A DNA stretch of 64,000 nucleotides, from assembly GCA_039707465.1 (NCBI GenBank), contig CM077643.1, positions 62,746,605-62,810,604 on the forward strand, given 5' to 3'. The translations under genes and the position numbers were made by a program. The stretch is from Rhabdophis nuchalis. Lineage: Eukaryota; Chordata; Lepidosauria; Squamata; Natricidae. The notes beneath the pieces were generated by a model. That model worked only from the letters and a program-made list of their open reading frames with translations, was not told the DNA's origin and did no database searches. Below, piece by piece: positions 44,473 to 53,984 of the stretch (within the stretch, counting starts at the first letter, position 1; each line of letters begins with the position of its first letter).

Positions 44473-45531
44473 TCACGGGCTATCTTTTTTAGTTCCACTC
44501 TCAAAAAAGGAAGACAATGTTAACTTTTCCCCGCACTCAGCTTCTTGCTTTTTAAGATCCTTCTCTTTATCCGCTGCTTGCATTGTATCATCACGACTTT
44601 TCTTCTGCTCAGACATTGCCGGAGAAATTTCTTTCCGCTTTAAGCTTCTTGGATCTCCTGCAACAGCCCCTTTTTCTTCTAATGTTGGAGATCCTACTTG
44701 CATTCCACCCATCTTAAGCATTTGATTTCCAATTTCTGTTAATTCCTCATCTTTTTCAATCAGCCCAAGCTCTCGTACATATCCTATTGCATCCACTTGC
44801 GGAGTAATTGTCTGCATTTTACCCTTGTAAAAAAATTTCAGCTGCTGTGGTGGCCTCCAGTTGTATTTAATCTCTTTGTCTCTCAGAACCTTTGTAATTG
44901 GCTTCAGAAAATATCTCCATGCTCTTTCATCTCTTGAAATATCCGGAAAAACTTGAATGTCTTTCTCCTCTAATTTTGGAACTGCTCCTAACTCTCTTAT
45001 TCTCGCCATTACCTCTAATTTATCACCAAGATTTGCACATCTCACCCACACATTTCTATTTGCTCCATTTTGCCTTTTATAACCAACTCTAAAAACACTT
45101 ACTAAATCTGCAGCCGTATATGTAATTGATGCATCCAGGTCATTCAGCCATTTTAAAACCCTTTGTTTCAAATTATCCACTCTCTCTTCCTGAATTCCAC
45201 GAATAACAACATTATATTTTCTTGCATCCTCTTCCAAAAGGTTAATTCTCCTATCTTGCTGCTGATTTTTAAAAAGAATCCCTTCAATCTGACGATCTAT
45301 CTGAGCATCGTGTACATGAATTTGCTCAATTTCATCATTAACAAGTTTTATCTCCATGGCTTGCTTTGCAAAATTCATATTCATTTCACTTATTTCCTCT
45401 TTTGTCTTTTTAATTTCCAATGTCATGTTATCCAATCTGTCTGTCAATCCAGATAATTTTTCACCAATTATATTCAAACCCAAAATAACTTGTTGTAATT
45501 CTGAGGGCTGTTGAGACTGTTGAGTCGCCAT
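44473..45531 (-). CDS. L1 ORF1 protein, 352 aa, intact
   Basis: RNA-binding chaperone of the L1 particle. From MATQQSQQP, a coiled coil spans roughly residues 15-100 (heptad-like LNIIGEKLSGLTDRLDNM through DRRINLLEEDARK). The RRM-like domain follows (KYNVVIRGIQEE, VFRVGYKRQNGANRNVWVRC), then the C-terminal domain (YFLKPITKVLRDKEIKYNW, LKFFYKGKMQ) and a long acidic/basic tail (about 285-352). The sequence differs strongly from the ORF1 of the ORF1-only elements, so it is a separate L1 lineage. The start is the first ATG after the 352-bp 5' UTR. Confidence 0.93.
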   Translation of the reverse strand: MATQQSQQPSELQQVILGLNIIGEKLSGLTDRLDNMTLEIKKTKEEISEMNMNFAKQAMEIKLVNDEIEQIHVHDAQIDRQIEGILFKNQQQDRRINLLEEDARKYNVVIRGIQEERVDNLKQRVLKWLNDLDASITYTAADLVSVFRVGYKRQNGANRNVWVRCANLGDKLEVMARIRELGAVPKLEEKDIQVFPDISRDERAWRYFLKPITKVLRDKEIKYNWRPPQQLKFFYKGKMQTITPQVDAIGYVRELGLIEKDEELTEIGNQMLKMGGMQVGSPTLEEKGAVAGDPRSLKRKEISPAMSEQKKSRDDTMQAADKEKDLKKQEAECGEKLTLSSFFESGTKKDSP

Positions 45532-45894
45532 ATCTTTACAAAGAAAATTAATTCTTTTTTGCCAAGAGGGTCTTTTTAAGGAAGATTGAAGGGTAACCTC
45601 CCCAATGAAGCTGAGATGGCTTTATTGCATCCGAAGAGGCAAAAAAAAAAAGAAAGTTGTACTCCCCAGTTCAATTTAACTTAAGATCAGTCTCCTCAAT
45701 CACCCGTTTATGGGCGTTGTCCAGAGAGTTAAACTCACTGCATTCAGTGAGGCACCTCACACAAAAGGTTCGGAATTTCAAAGAGTTTACAATCCGCATA
45801 TAATCCACATGCCATCCAACCGGTCTTTCCACCTATTTCTTTGTAATCTGTGCCTCGCCTCACAGCAAGAATTGCAGATCGCGGCATAGGATTG

Positions 45895-46016
45895 TAATTT
45901 AATATGTTTTTAAATTTTGTATTGATCGTTTCGTATGTTTTATAAATTCCTGTGCGCCGCCCTGGGTCCTTCGTGGAGAATATGATTAAAATAAAAATAA
46001 AATAAAATATTATATA
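45895..46016 (+). repeat. L2 3' UTR, continuation after the L1
   Basis: TGTAATTTAATATG...CCTGTGCGCCGCCCTGGGTCC and an A/T-rich tail with (AAAAT)n, completing the L2 at 38668-40349. Confidence 0.9.
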
Positions 46017-46182
46017 CATAAACAATGTCATTTTTTCCTTCCCTTTAGAGATAAACCAAATTTATCATTTCTTTTCCATCTTTTTCTATAAATAACATGT
46101 ATCTTCAAATGCAATTCTTTATATAGTAAGCAATTAAAATAATGAATATGCCCACTTAAGAGTATTAATTTAGTTCACACAC

Positions 46183-47229
46183 AACTGGCTGACCAACCGC
46201 ACTCAACGTGTAGTCCTCAATGGAACTGCATCTACATGGAAGGAAGTATGCAGTGGAGTCCCCCAAGGCTCTGTTTTAGGCCCAGTACTCTTTAACATCT
46301 TCATCAACGATTTGGATGAGGGGATAAATGGGGAACTCATCAAATTCGCAGACGACACCAAGCTGGCAGGAATAGCCAACACTCCAGAAGATAGGCTTAA
46401 GATACAGAAGGATCTAGACAAACTTGAACATTGGGCACTGTCTAATAAAATGAAATTCAATTGTGAAAAAAGTAAGGTCCTACATATAGGTAAGAAAAAC
46501 CAAATGCACAAGTACAGTATAGGTGGTACCTTGCTCAATAGTAGCAACTGTGAGAGGGATCTTGGAATCCTAGTGGACAACCATTTAAATATGAGCCAGC
46601 AGTGTGCAGCAGCTACCAAAAAAGCCAACACAGTTCTAGGCTGCATCAACAGAGGGATAGAATCTAGATCACGTGAAGTGTTAATGCCACTGTATAGTGC
46701 CTTGGTAAGGCCACACTTGGAATACTGCATACAGTTTTGGTCGCCACGATGTAGAAAAGACGTGGAGACTCTGGAAAGAGTGCAGAGAAGAGCAACCAAG
46801 ATGATTAGAGGACTGGAGACTAAGACATATGAAGAACGGCTGCAGGAGCTGGGTATGTCTAGTTTGATGAAGAGAAGGACCAGGGGAGACATGATAGCAG
46901 TGTTCCGATATCTCAGAGGGTGCCACAAAGAAGAGGGAGTCAAACTTTTCTCCAAGGCACCTGGGGGCAGGACAAGAAGCAATGGGTGGAAACTAACCAA
47001 GGAGAGAAGCAACTTAGAATTAAGGAGAAATTTCCTGACAGTAAGAACAATTAACCTCTGGAACAGCTTGCCTCCAGCAGTTGTGAATGCCCCAACCCTG
47101 GAAGTCTTTAAAAAGATGTTAGACAGCCATTTGTCTGAAATGGTATAAGGTTCCTGCCCATGCAGGGGGTTGGACTAGAAGACCTACAAAGTCCCTTCCA
47201 ACTCTGCTATTGTATTGTATTGTATTGTA
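46183..47229 (+). mobile_element. 5'-truncated CR1 with open RT frame and (TTGTA)n tail
   Basis: From NWLTNRTQRVVLNG at 46183 the frame is uninterrupted to the stop at 47146-47148, about 321 residues. It contains [30 protein letters not shown] (catalytic Asp pair), KVLHIGKKNQMH, VLGCINRGIESRSREVL, HLEYCIQFWSPR and the C-terminus LEVFKKMLDSHLSEMV. The 3' UTR ends with TCCAACTCTGCTATTGTATTGTATTG. The absence of breaks suggests a recent insertion. Lacking the endonuclease, it cannot move by itself. Confidence 0.92.
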
Positions 47230-47562
47230 CATCTTAGTTACATACATACAATTGCCATGTTTACGATATTTCATTTCATTTTATGAATCCCCTGTTCCTA
47301 AATTTTCTTTTCTATTTTCTTCTTTTTATATGTCTTATATGTTTTCTTCTTAATCTTTTCTATCACTTTTTGATAGATTGTTTGAATGATTCTTCCCAAA
47401 GTTTTGTTTTCCCACTTCCCATTGTTTCTCTCTTTATTTTTGGCTAGTTTCTTTTTTGGATACCATTTTTCTTTTTTCCTCTCTACTCTTTCTGTGCTTT
47501 TATAAATTTCAGTAGTCTGCTGTCTCACCATTTGGATGTTTCAATGGTAGGTTTTATAGAAT
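47230..47562 (-). other. AT-rich segment with a Lys-rich minus-strand frame
   Basis: A 77-aa frame (47298-47531, minus) is mostly Lys, Glu and Tyr (YKTYKKKKIEKK). I recognise no domain. It may be an L1 fragment or chance translation of a T-rich strand. Confidence 0.35.
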
Positions 47563-47622
47563 AGAGTAGAGTAGAGTAGAGTAGAGTAGAGTAGAGTAGA
47601 GTAGAGTAGAGTAGAGTAGAAT
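47563..47622 (+). repeat. (GTAGA)n microsatellite at a LINE 3' tail
   Basis: About eleven GTAGA units. On the minus strand they directly follow AATAAAGAATTC of the LINE at 47622-48282, so they form its 3' tail. Confidence 0.95.
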
Positions 47623-48282
47623 TCTTTATTGCCCAAGTGTGATTGCACACACAAGGGATTTATGTTTGAGTCATATGTTCTCAGCGTACATAAAAAGATA
47701 AGATACATTAATCAAGAATCATTTATTTACTTATTTGTTAACAAGTACAAGGAAACAAGTATAAGTATAGACATAGACACATGAAAAAATGGCACAAATA
47801 AATGAATATAACTAAGCAAAGCATAACCATAAACTCTCTTTCTATGGGGTTTTAAACTTATTTATAGCCGCTGGGTATTTTAGTTTAACGGGTTTTAGCA
47901 CAGGAATAGATTTAATCTGTTTTTATATTATGTATTTATATTTGTATATTTATTGTTTTTACTTTCCCTGTGCACCGCCCCGAGTCCCTGTGGGGAGAGG
48001 GAGCGGTTCTACAAATTAAATTTGAATTTGAATAAAGTGAGTACATATAAATAGAGACAGTAAGACAGGGATGGTAGGCATGCTGGTGCACGTATGCATG
48101 TCCCCTGAGGGACCTCCTAAGAAACATGTAAGGTCCATGGTAGACAGTTTAAGGTAAAAGGCATGGGGGTTAGAGGAACTAATAACAGGATCAGGTAGAG
48201 TGTTCCAGACATTAACTATTCTATTGCTGAAGTTGTATTTTTTGCAGTCAAGATTAGAGCAGTGAATTTTATGTCCCTCAGA
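47622..48282 (-). pseudogene. L3/CR1-like LINE 3' fragment
   Basis: On the minus strand 48280-48030 encodes CSNLDCKKYNFSNRIVNVWNTLPDPV, a LINE C-terminus, then the 3' UTR and a (TCTAC)n tail. An L2 3' UTR (47835-48030) is inserted within it. The LTR fragment at 48290 cuts the 5' side. Confidence 0.7.
47835..48030 (+). repeat. L2 3' UTR fragment
   Basis: GTTTTAGCACAGGAAT, CCCTGTGCACCGCCCCGAGTCC, GGGAGAGGGAGCGGTTCTAC and an AATTTGAATTTGAAT tail. Confidence 0.85.
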
Positions 48283-48285
48283 AGG

Positions 48286-48600
48286 ATGACAGGACACTGG
48301 CTGTGCTAACAGGCAATGATTTATTAACCAGCTAAGAAGTAGCAACAGAACACAACAAATACCCGGCTGACAGCTATTTATACAAAGCCTGTCAGCCGGG
48401 GGAACCAATGAAAGGGCTGCAATTGTCCCGCCAGCCAGCAGGCATGTCGCAGCCAATCAACACACTCCCTGCAGGTCTGAATGCTGGCTGGTCTTGAGTC
48501 CGATGACTCTGCAATGAAAATGGTAGCTGCTTCCAGGAGGCATGCAGGGTCTCATTGGGGTGGGAAAGAGAGGTGGGGATGGGAGTGTACTGCAGCATCC
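48286..48600 (-). mobile_element. Probable solo LTR or LTR fragment
   Basis: On the minus strand a TATAAATA box lies in a GACAGGCTTTG..TATAAATAGCTGTCAGCC context like that of the LTR at 11430-11746. An AATAAA then follows before TGTTAGCACAGCCAGTGTCC. No internal coding sequence adjoins it. The exact ends are uncertain. Confidence 0.55.
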
Positions 48601-48699
48601 CTGTGGTTGGTCACTTTATGTGTTTATGGCTATGTTTTGCTTAGTTATATTCATTTATTTGTACCATCATGTGACAGCAGCAGGATGCTGTGAGTTTAC

Positions 48700-48790
48700 A
48701 CCTGTTATCTATATCATCTCTCATCTTTCGCTCACACTCTCTCTCCTCTCTCTCTCTCATCCCTCACATTTCTGAATCTCCCATCCCCCT
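48700..48790 (+). repeat. CT-rich low-complexity tract
   Basis: TCACACTCTCTCTCCTCTCTCTCTCTC and neighbours. Confidence 0.8.
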
Positions 48791-48904
48791 TAATTCAATA
48801 ATTATCAATCTATAATTTTATTTTCTTGTATCATTTTCTTCACCCACTTCCCTCCCATCTCCAATTCTAATTTTCAATTCTTCAATTCTAATCAATTCTT
48901 CACT

Positions 48905-49199
48905 GATTGAAGCATCTCTTGGTCTCATATTTGCAATTTGTGACCGTTCAAATTTATGATGGTCTGGGAAAGTGTGATTTACTGCCTATCCTTACACTTA
49001 CAACCATCATGCCACTGCCACAGTCATGTGAACAACATTCAGCTGCTTGGGAACCAGCTCACATTTACCACTGGTTGCAGCATCCCTTGGTCTCATATTT
49101 GCAATTTGTGACTTTCCCAGCAAGCAACTTCAATGAAGAAAGCTGGATTCACTTAATGGCCCTGTTATTTGCTTAATGAATGTGGTGATTCACTTAATG
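48905..49199 (+). repeat. Unclassified squamate-type repeat with a local direct duplication
   Basis: TTGGTCTCATATTTGCAATTTGTGAC occurs at about 48920 and again at about 49088, and CTTAATG units occur near the end. Parts of 52640-52985 (CTTTATGACCGCATTGACTTAC) belong to the same family. Confidence 0.5.
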
Positions 49200-50160
49200 C
49201 AGTGGTTGGCAAACCGCGGCTCGCAAGCCGCATGCGGCTCTTTGGCCCCTTGCATGTGGCTCTTCAGTCTCTCTGATTCCCTCCCTTCCTCCCTGTCTCT
49301 CTCTGTCTCTCTCTCGCTCTGTGCCTCTCTCTGTCTGTCTGTCACTGTCTGTCCACAGAATACCGCTTGAAGCAGCGGTGAGTTTCTGCGCTGCCAGCGG
49401 GGCCATCCGTGAGGTCCGCCTCGCGTTCCGCATCTTCCCCATGGTGTCTGGAGTGATCAGCGGCTGTGCAGAAACTCGCCGCTTTTCCACACCGTGGAAA
49501 AGATAGGCACGTGCACGTCCCGCGGAATTACAGCACAACTTCCCACCGGTACGAAGTCTCCGAGACTGTAATTGAGCGGAGCATGCGCGCACCTATCTTT
49601 TCCACAGAAAAGATAGGCGCGTGCATGTCCTGCGGAATTACAGTCTCGGAGACTTCATAGCGGTGGGAAGTTGCGCTGTAATTCCGCGGGACGTGCACGC
49701 ACCTATCTTTTCCTGGGTGTGGAAAAGTGGCGAGCTGCTTCACTGCTGCTGCTTCTGCTACCCCCGAGCCTTGCGATGCTCAGCTCCCGCCGCCCAGGTC
49801 ACCTGGCAGGTCGCCCGGCAGGGGCGTCGGGCAGGGAAGCCGGGCACATCTCCACCAGCTCCCTCTGACAGCCACCATGGCACACGTTCTGGGGCTGCGT
49901 GGCTGGGAGGGAGGTGGACACGCGGCCCCAGAACGTGCGCCGTGGTGCCTGTCGGAGGGAGCCGATGGAGACGCGACTGGCTTCCCTGCCCGACACCCCT
50001 GCAGGGCGATGTGCTGGGCGACAGCCTCAGTGGTGCTTAAGATGACGTTAGCCTTGGGTGCTTGCCCCGCCTGCTCGCTCGCCCGCTGCGGGAGGAGGCG
50101 TCCGTAACCTCCGGCATGCTGGCCCTTCCGCTGCTTCCCGGGGTGGGGGGGGAGGAGAGG
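49200..50160. mobile_element. GC-rich hAT-like fold-back element, truncated
   Basis: The left end CAGTGGTTGGCAAACCGCGG after ACTTAATG looks like a hAT terminus. Inside are two big inverted repeats: about 49496-49572 against 49635-49713, with a smaller palindrome in the loop (GCGCACCTATCTTTTC pairing with GAAAAGATAGGCGCG), and about 49812-49893 against 49929-50010. The GC content is far above the surroundings. The right terminus is not visible; the sequence passes into the GA tract. Apparent ORFs here are mirror translations of the arms. Confidence 0.6.
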
Positions 50161-50262
50161 GGAGAGAGGGAGTGACTGACAAGACACAGAGAGAGACAGA
50201 GGGGGAGGGAGGGAAAGACACAGAGAGAGAGAGACAGAGACAGAGAGAAAGAGAGGGAGGGA
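50161..50262 (+). repeat. GA-rich tract, left of the insertion
   Basis: (GAGA)n/(GACA)n mix; the last 17 bases AGAAAGAGAGGGAGGGA (50246-50262) are the TSD of copy e. Confidence 0.9.
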
Positions 50263-52253
50263 CTTCCGGTTCCGGCTCCGGCGGCGACGGGCGAACTTAG
50301 GGTTCGCTCGCCGCTTTGTTTCTTTTCCTGCCCCCCCACGGGGGCGAGAAGCCCCTTGTTTGGGGTTTCTCCCGTAAAGCCGGCTCGACAGGGAAGCCCC
50401 CCCCCACGGCAGTGGGGAAAGCGACCCCGATCCTCGGCTTAGGCGGAAGAGGACATGCTGCGGGGGGCTTTTCCTTCGCCAAAGGTTGGCGGCACCATTT
50501 AACTTTATGGAGAGAGACGATCGGAAGAGTCGGGAGGCTTTTCGGGAGCTCAGCTGCGAGCGGAGAGTGAGCTATTAAAACTTTTTTTTTGTACTGTCAG
50601 CCGGGCTGAAAGGGACAGGAGGGAGGTGTTTGTTCCCAAAAAACCCCCCTTGGACTAAAAGCGGCACTTGGAAATGCCTCGTTGCGAGGAATCGGAAACT
50701 TTTAATCCGGATGGTCTCTAACAAGGGAAAGTATTTTGCGGCTTGTTTGCAATTATGTCTCTAGGTCTGGCTGAAACAGTTTCTTTTTTGCTTTTTAACC
50801 GCTTTCTCCCTCGGGCTCTGAGTCTGGGCGGAAAATGGCTTCTCTTTGTCCCCGACTGACTACGACCTATGGAAAATTACCAGTGTCTCTTTGTGATTTG
50901 GACTTCCTCTAATTATTGATGAAGAATTTTCTTCTTTTGGATTTGTGTTTTCCTTTCTGGATTACCTTCGTTATTATACCTATGGAGTTGGAAAAGTGTT
51001 TCTCTACTGGTTTCTGAATTCTGCAGCTCTACAACTTTGAGAACTTTGGACTCCTGATCTGCCTCACCAGCCCCACCCTAAAAACGCCATTTTACTGGCA
51101 CGGATTTTAATAGCTAAACATGGCACAAGAAGCAACGCTGGCAAGCCTTGAACAAAGAATGACTGCCCTTGAATCTGTTATACAAAATTTGGTATTAGAA
51201 ATTAAGGCCCAGAGGGCAGAAAATGTCAATTTTAAAAAGGAATTATTGGACACTCGAAAACAAGTGCTTGAGAATACACAGAAGAATGAAGAATTGAAAG
51301 GGGGGCTGGAGGGGGCTAAGGGAGAGATTAAAAATGTTTCTAATGAGGTTGTGGAAATAAATGGGCATGTGACTAGGATAGATATGGAAAGGATGACATA
51401 TTTTTTGAGATTTCAGAATGTTTCTGAGATGGATGGTGAATGTCTCCCTGATCTTATGAGTACAATTATTGCAGACTATTTATATAAACCTAAAGATGAG
51501 ATCAGAGGGGACATTGACCTAGTCTACAGAATAAATTCTGCATATGCCAGGATGAATGAAGTACCCAGAGAGATACATGTAAAATTTCTTAGAAGGTCAA
51601 CCAGAGAGGAAATCTTGAAGGCGCAAAGAGGGAGTCCTATGATTTACCAACAAAAGGAGGTTACCATCTTGAAGCAGATTCCAAGAAAGATTAGAGAAGC
51701 TAGAAGGAAATTTTCCTTCTTGTCTAAAACATTGTTTGATCATGGGATCTGGTTCAAGTGGGTGATACCCGAAGGGATGCTGGTGTTCTGGGAAGGAGGT
51801 AGAGTGAAGATTAAAACAGTTGCTGAGGCGGAAGCCTTTCTTAAAAAACATTCCTCTGTCCTGGGAGAAGATCCAGGGGGGGGCAGGGGGAGCCATGGCC
51901 CCGCCCGCTGGGGGCCCGGGGGAGAAGGTGGAAGATACAATTGCCAAGAGACTTAGATCTAAAAAATAACTTTGCCCTGGGTTTTTTTTTGAGTAATATT
52001 GTATGATATTTGTAATCTGGATTTTTGTAATTGACTGACAGTATAAAACTGAAAAATTTAGGAATATGTACTTGCTCCCAGCTTGTAGTGTTATGTGAAA
52101 TGTTTCTTTTCTTTCTTTTTAATAATGTAACTTGAGGTACCGGAGGAGTCGACGACTTTGACGTGACCACTCTCAAAATTTCTATGTATCCCTTACCCTA
52201 CCCCATAAAAAATGTAAACTCAATAAAACTTTTTCAATTAAAAAAAAAAAAAA
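50263..52253 (+). mobile_element. Full-length ORF1-only L1-type element (copy e)
   Basis: A 17-bp TSD AGAAAGAGAGGGAGGGA flanks 1991 bp (low-complexity site, but the match is exact and abuts the poly-A). The 5' UTR is 857 bp, GC-rich at its start (CTTCCGGTTCCGGCTCCGG), like that of copy d. ORF1 (51120-51956) is followed by a 3' UTR of under 300 bp and AATAAAACTTTTTCAATT plus poly-A. No ORF2 is present. Confidence 0.94.
51120..51956 (+). CDS. L1-type ORF1 protein of copy e, 278 aa, open
   Basis: RNA-binding protein of an L1-derived element, here encoded alone. From MAQEATLASLEQRM a coiled coil runs to about residue 95 (LESVIQNLVLEIKAQRAENV, LLDTRKQVLENTQKNEEL). The RRM-like domain ([56 protein letters not shown]) and the C-terminal domain ([36 protein letters not shown]) follow. 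The final 25 or so residues differ from the sister copies because one extra G lies in the G-run near 51880; the sisters end in AKRxRSxK. The frame is otherwise intact, and the N-terminal part differs from copies c and d. Whether the protein is made is unknown. Confidence 0.9.
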   Translation: MAQEATLASLEQRMTALESVIQNLVLEIKAQRAENVNFKKELLDTRKQVLENTQKNEELKGGLEGAKGEIKNVSNEVVEINGHVTRIDMERMTYFLRFQNVSEMDGECLPDLMSTIIADYLYKPKDEIRGDIDLVYRINSAYARMNEVPREIHVKFLRRSTREEILKAQRGSPMIYQQKEVTILKQIPRKIREARRKFSFLSKTLFDHGIWFKWVIPEGMLVFWEGGRVKIKTVAEAEAFLKKHSSVLGEDPGGGRGSHGPARWGPGGEGGRYNCQET

Positions 52254-52537
52254 AGAAAGAGAGGGAGGGAGAGAGACGGAGAGAGACACAGATAGAGAAT
52301 GACACAGGGAGGGATTGAATCGGAGACAGACAGGGGGAAAGAGGGAGAAACAGACATACAGAGACAGAGAGAGAGAGGGAGGGAGGGAGAGAATCAGAGA
52401 GAATGACACACACAGACAGGGAGAGACAGAGAGAGGGAGGGAGAGACAGATAAGTGACTGAGAGACAGACAGACAGACACACACACAGAGTGACAGATGG
52501 GTGGAGGAAGGAGAGAGAGACAGATACAGAGAGAGAC

Positions 52538-52574
<37 letters not shown>

Positions 52575-52650
52575 AAGAAAAGAGAAGGAGAAAGAAAGAA
52601 AAAGGAAAGAAAAAGAAAGTGGGAGGGAGAGAGATAAAGAAAGAACTTAT
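52254..52650 (+). repeat. GA-rich tract, right of the insertion
   Basis: About 400 bp of GAGA/GACA/GGGA purine repeats with short interruptions; it begins with the second TSD copy (52254-52270). Overlapping Ser/Leu- or Arg/Glu-rich frames are repeat translation. Confidence 0.95.
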
Positions 52651-52654
52651 GACC

Positions 52655-52985
52655 ACAATTGAGCCCAAAATTTTGGTTGCTAACCAAGACCATCATTAAG
52701 TGAGTTTCACCACATTTTCCAAATTGGCCACGCCCACCTGGTCACATGACCACTGAGCCACTCCCACAAAACAGGCCACACCTTCTTTTGGCTCTCAAAA
52801 GAAATTTCAATCGTTGTACTGTTGATATTTGGCTCCCTTGACTAATGAGTTTGCCCACAACTGACTTAATGGCTACAGTAAAAATGGCTGTAAAATCAGG
52901 CCTAGTCACATGGTGACTTGCTTTATGACCGCATTGACTTACACTGGAAATTCTGATTCCAATTGTAGTTGTAAAATGAGAATTA
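52655..52985. repeat. Unclassified interspersed repeat
   Basis: It contains CATTAAGTGAG and, in the other orientation, TTTATGACCGCATTGACTTAC, suggesting a fold-back arrangement of one repeat family. No ORF. Confidence 0.45.
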
Positions 52986-53984
52986 CTTGCAAGGAAGATG
53001 AGTTTGATAGAAATATGCCGGGTCTGTTACCTAGGTAAAAGGAGTTGAAACATTGTTCAAACTCTGGGAAACAAGATAATACTCAGAGGTGACTCAGCCA
53101 AATATGATAAGGAACTTCCTCACCTTTTTCAGCCTCTCTTCTTGGATTGATGCCAAGTACACTATTTCAAGAGGAGGCTGACAAGCTGAGGCTTCCCAAG
53201 AGGAATTTCACATTAGAATTGGATTTCTGGCATTTGTTTCTGAGGAACATTGCATTCAGTAAATAATCCCAGTTCTTTTTCCTGGCTGCAGCTTCTCTTC
53301 CAGTTGGTGACTTTCCCCAGCTAGAAGATCTCACTGCTGTTGATACTCTCCTTCATCCTTAGTTTAACACATGAACAGGCACAACCATAGTTTCAGTGGG
53401 AAACTGTGAACATACTAGAACAAGCTAAATCCAAAAATTCTAGGGAATGCCTGTAAGCTTAGCACTCAGACAAATCAGCCATCACATAGAAATAAACCAA
53501 ATTTACTGATCATTCAAAAAAGACTATTAAAAAGGTTTTTAAAAAGGAAACAAAAAGATAAGAATACATCCTCTCCAGCAACAAAAACCCAGATAAGCAG
53601 GGATGAACTCCAGACAAACAATCAAGAAGAAAACAATACTTTAATCAAGGCACTACTGGAAAGAAAATCACATCCTCATCAACATTGCCAGGACAAGTTT
53701 ATAAAAAGGGGTGAACTCTGCCCTCACTACCACTGAAGACCTTATCTTTTTCAAATTGCAGGCCAGACAACGTCCTGGTTTATTTGCATTTTCAAAAAAG
53801 TTTTATTTTACTGATTTAATTTTGTTTGCCAACTTTTCATTTTCTATCATATTTGTTTTGTGGGTTTCTCTGCAGCTCCGCCTCCAAACTTTTGTATTCT
53901 AATTCCAACTTCTTTTGAGTTTGTCTATTCTGCCTATTTCTTTTCCCTAAGTATGTCATTGCAAGACCTCTGATATATGCACTG
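52986..53984 (+). other. Unannotated segment left of block A second copy
   Basis: No gene recognised. GGGGTGAACTCTGCCCTCACTACCACTGAAGAC at about 53710 partly matches the left edge of block A (about 270-305), so the duplication may begin here with an extra 240 bp between the two GAAGAC motifs in this copy. Confidence 0.5.

Larger units (their letters stand above)
40350..45883 (-). mobile_element. Full-length L1 with both ORFs intact
   Basis: A perfect 11-bp TSD GCATAGGATTG lies at 40339-40349 and 45884-45894, duplicating the L2 3' UTR. The 5534-bp insert, read on the minus strand, has a 352-bp 5' UTR, ORF1 (352 aa), a 201-bp inter-ORF gap, ORF2 (1259 aa), a 142-bp 3' UTR and an A-rich tail. 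Neither ORF has a stop or frameshift, so it is young and potentially competent. Confidence 0.96.

Noticed and set aside
47298..47531. 77-aa Lys-rich minus-strand frame as a gene
   Set aside because: Low-complexity translation of a T-rich strand with no recognisable domain and LINE sequence on both sides.
49194..50187. Several GC-rich frames of 60-140 aa that look alike on opposite strands
   Set aside because: They mirror each other because they lie in inverted-repeat arms; no protein family recognised.
52234..52699. Long Ser/Leu-rich and Arg/Glu-rich frames on both strands
   Set aside because: Pure translation of the GA tract; open in several frames because the repeat has no stop codons.
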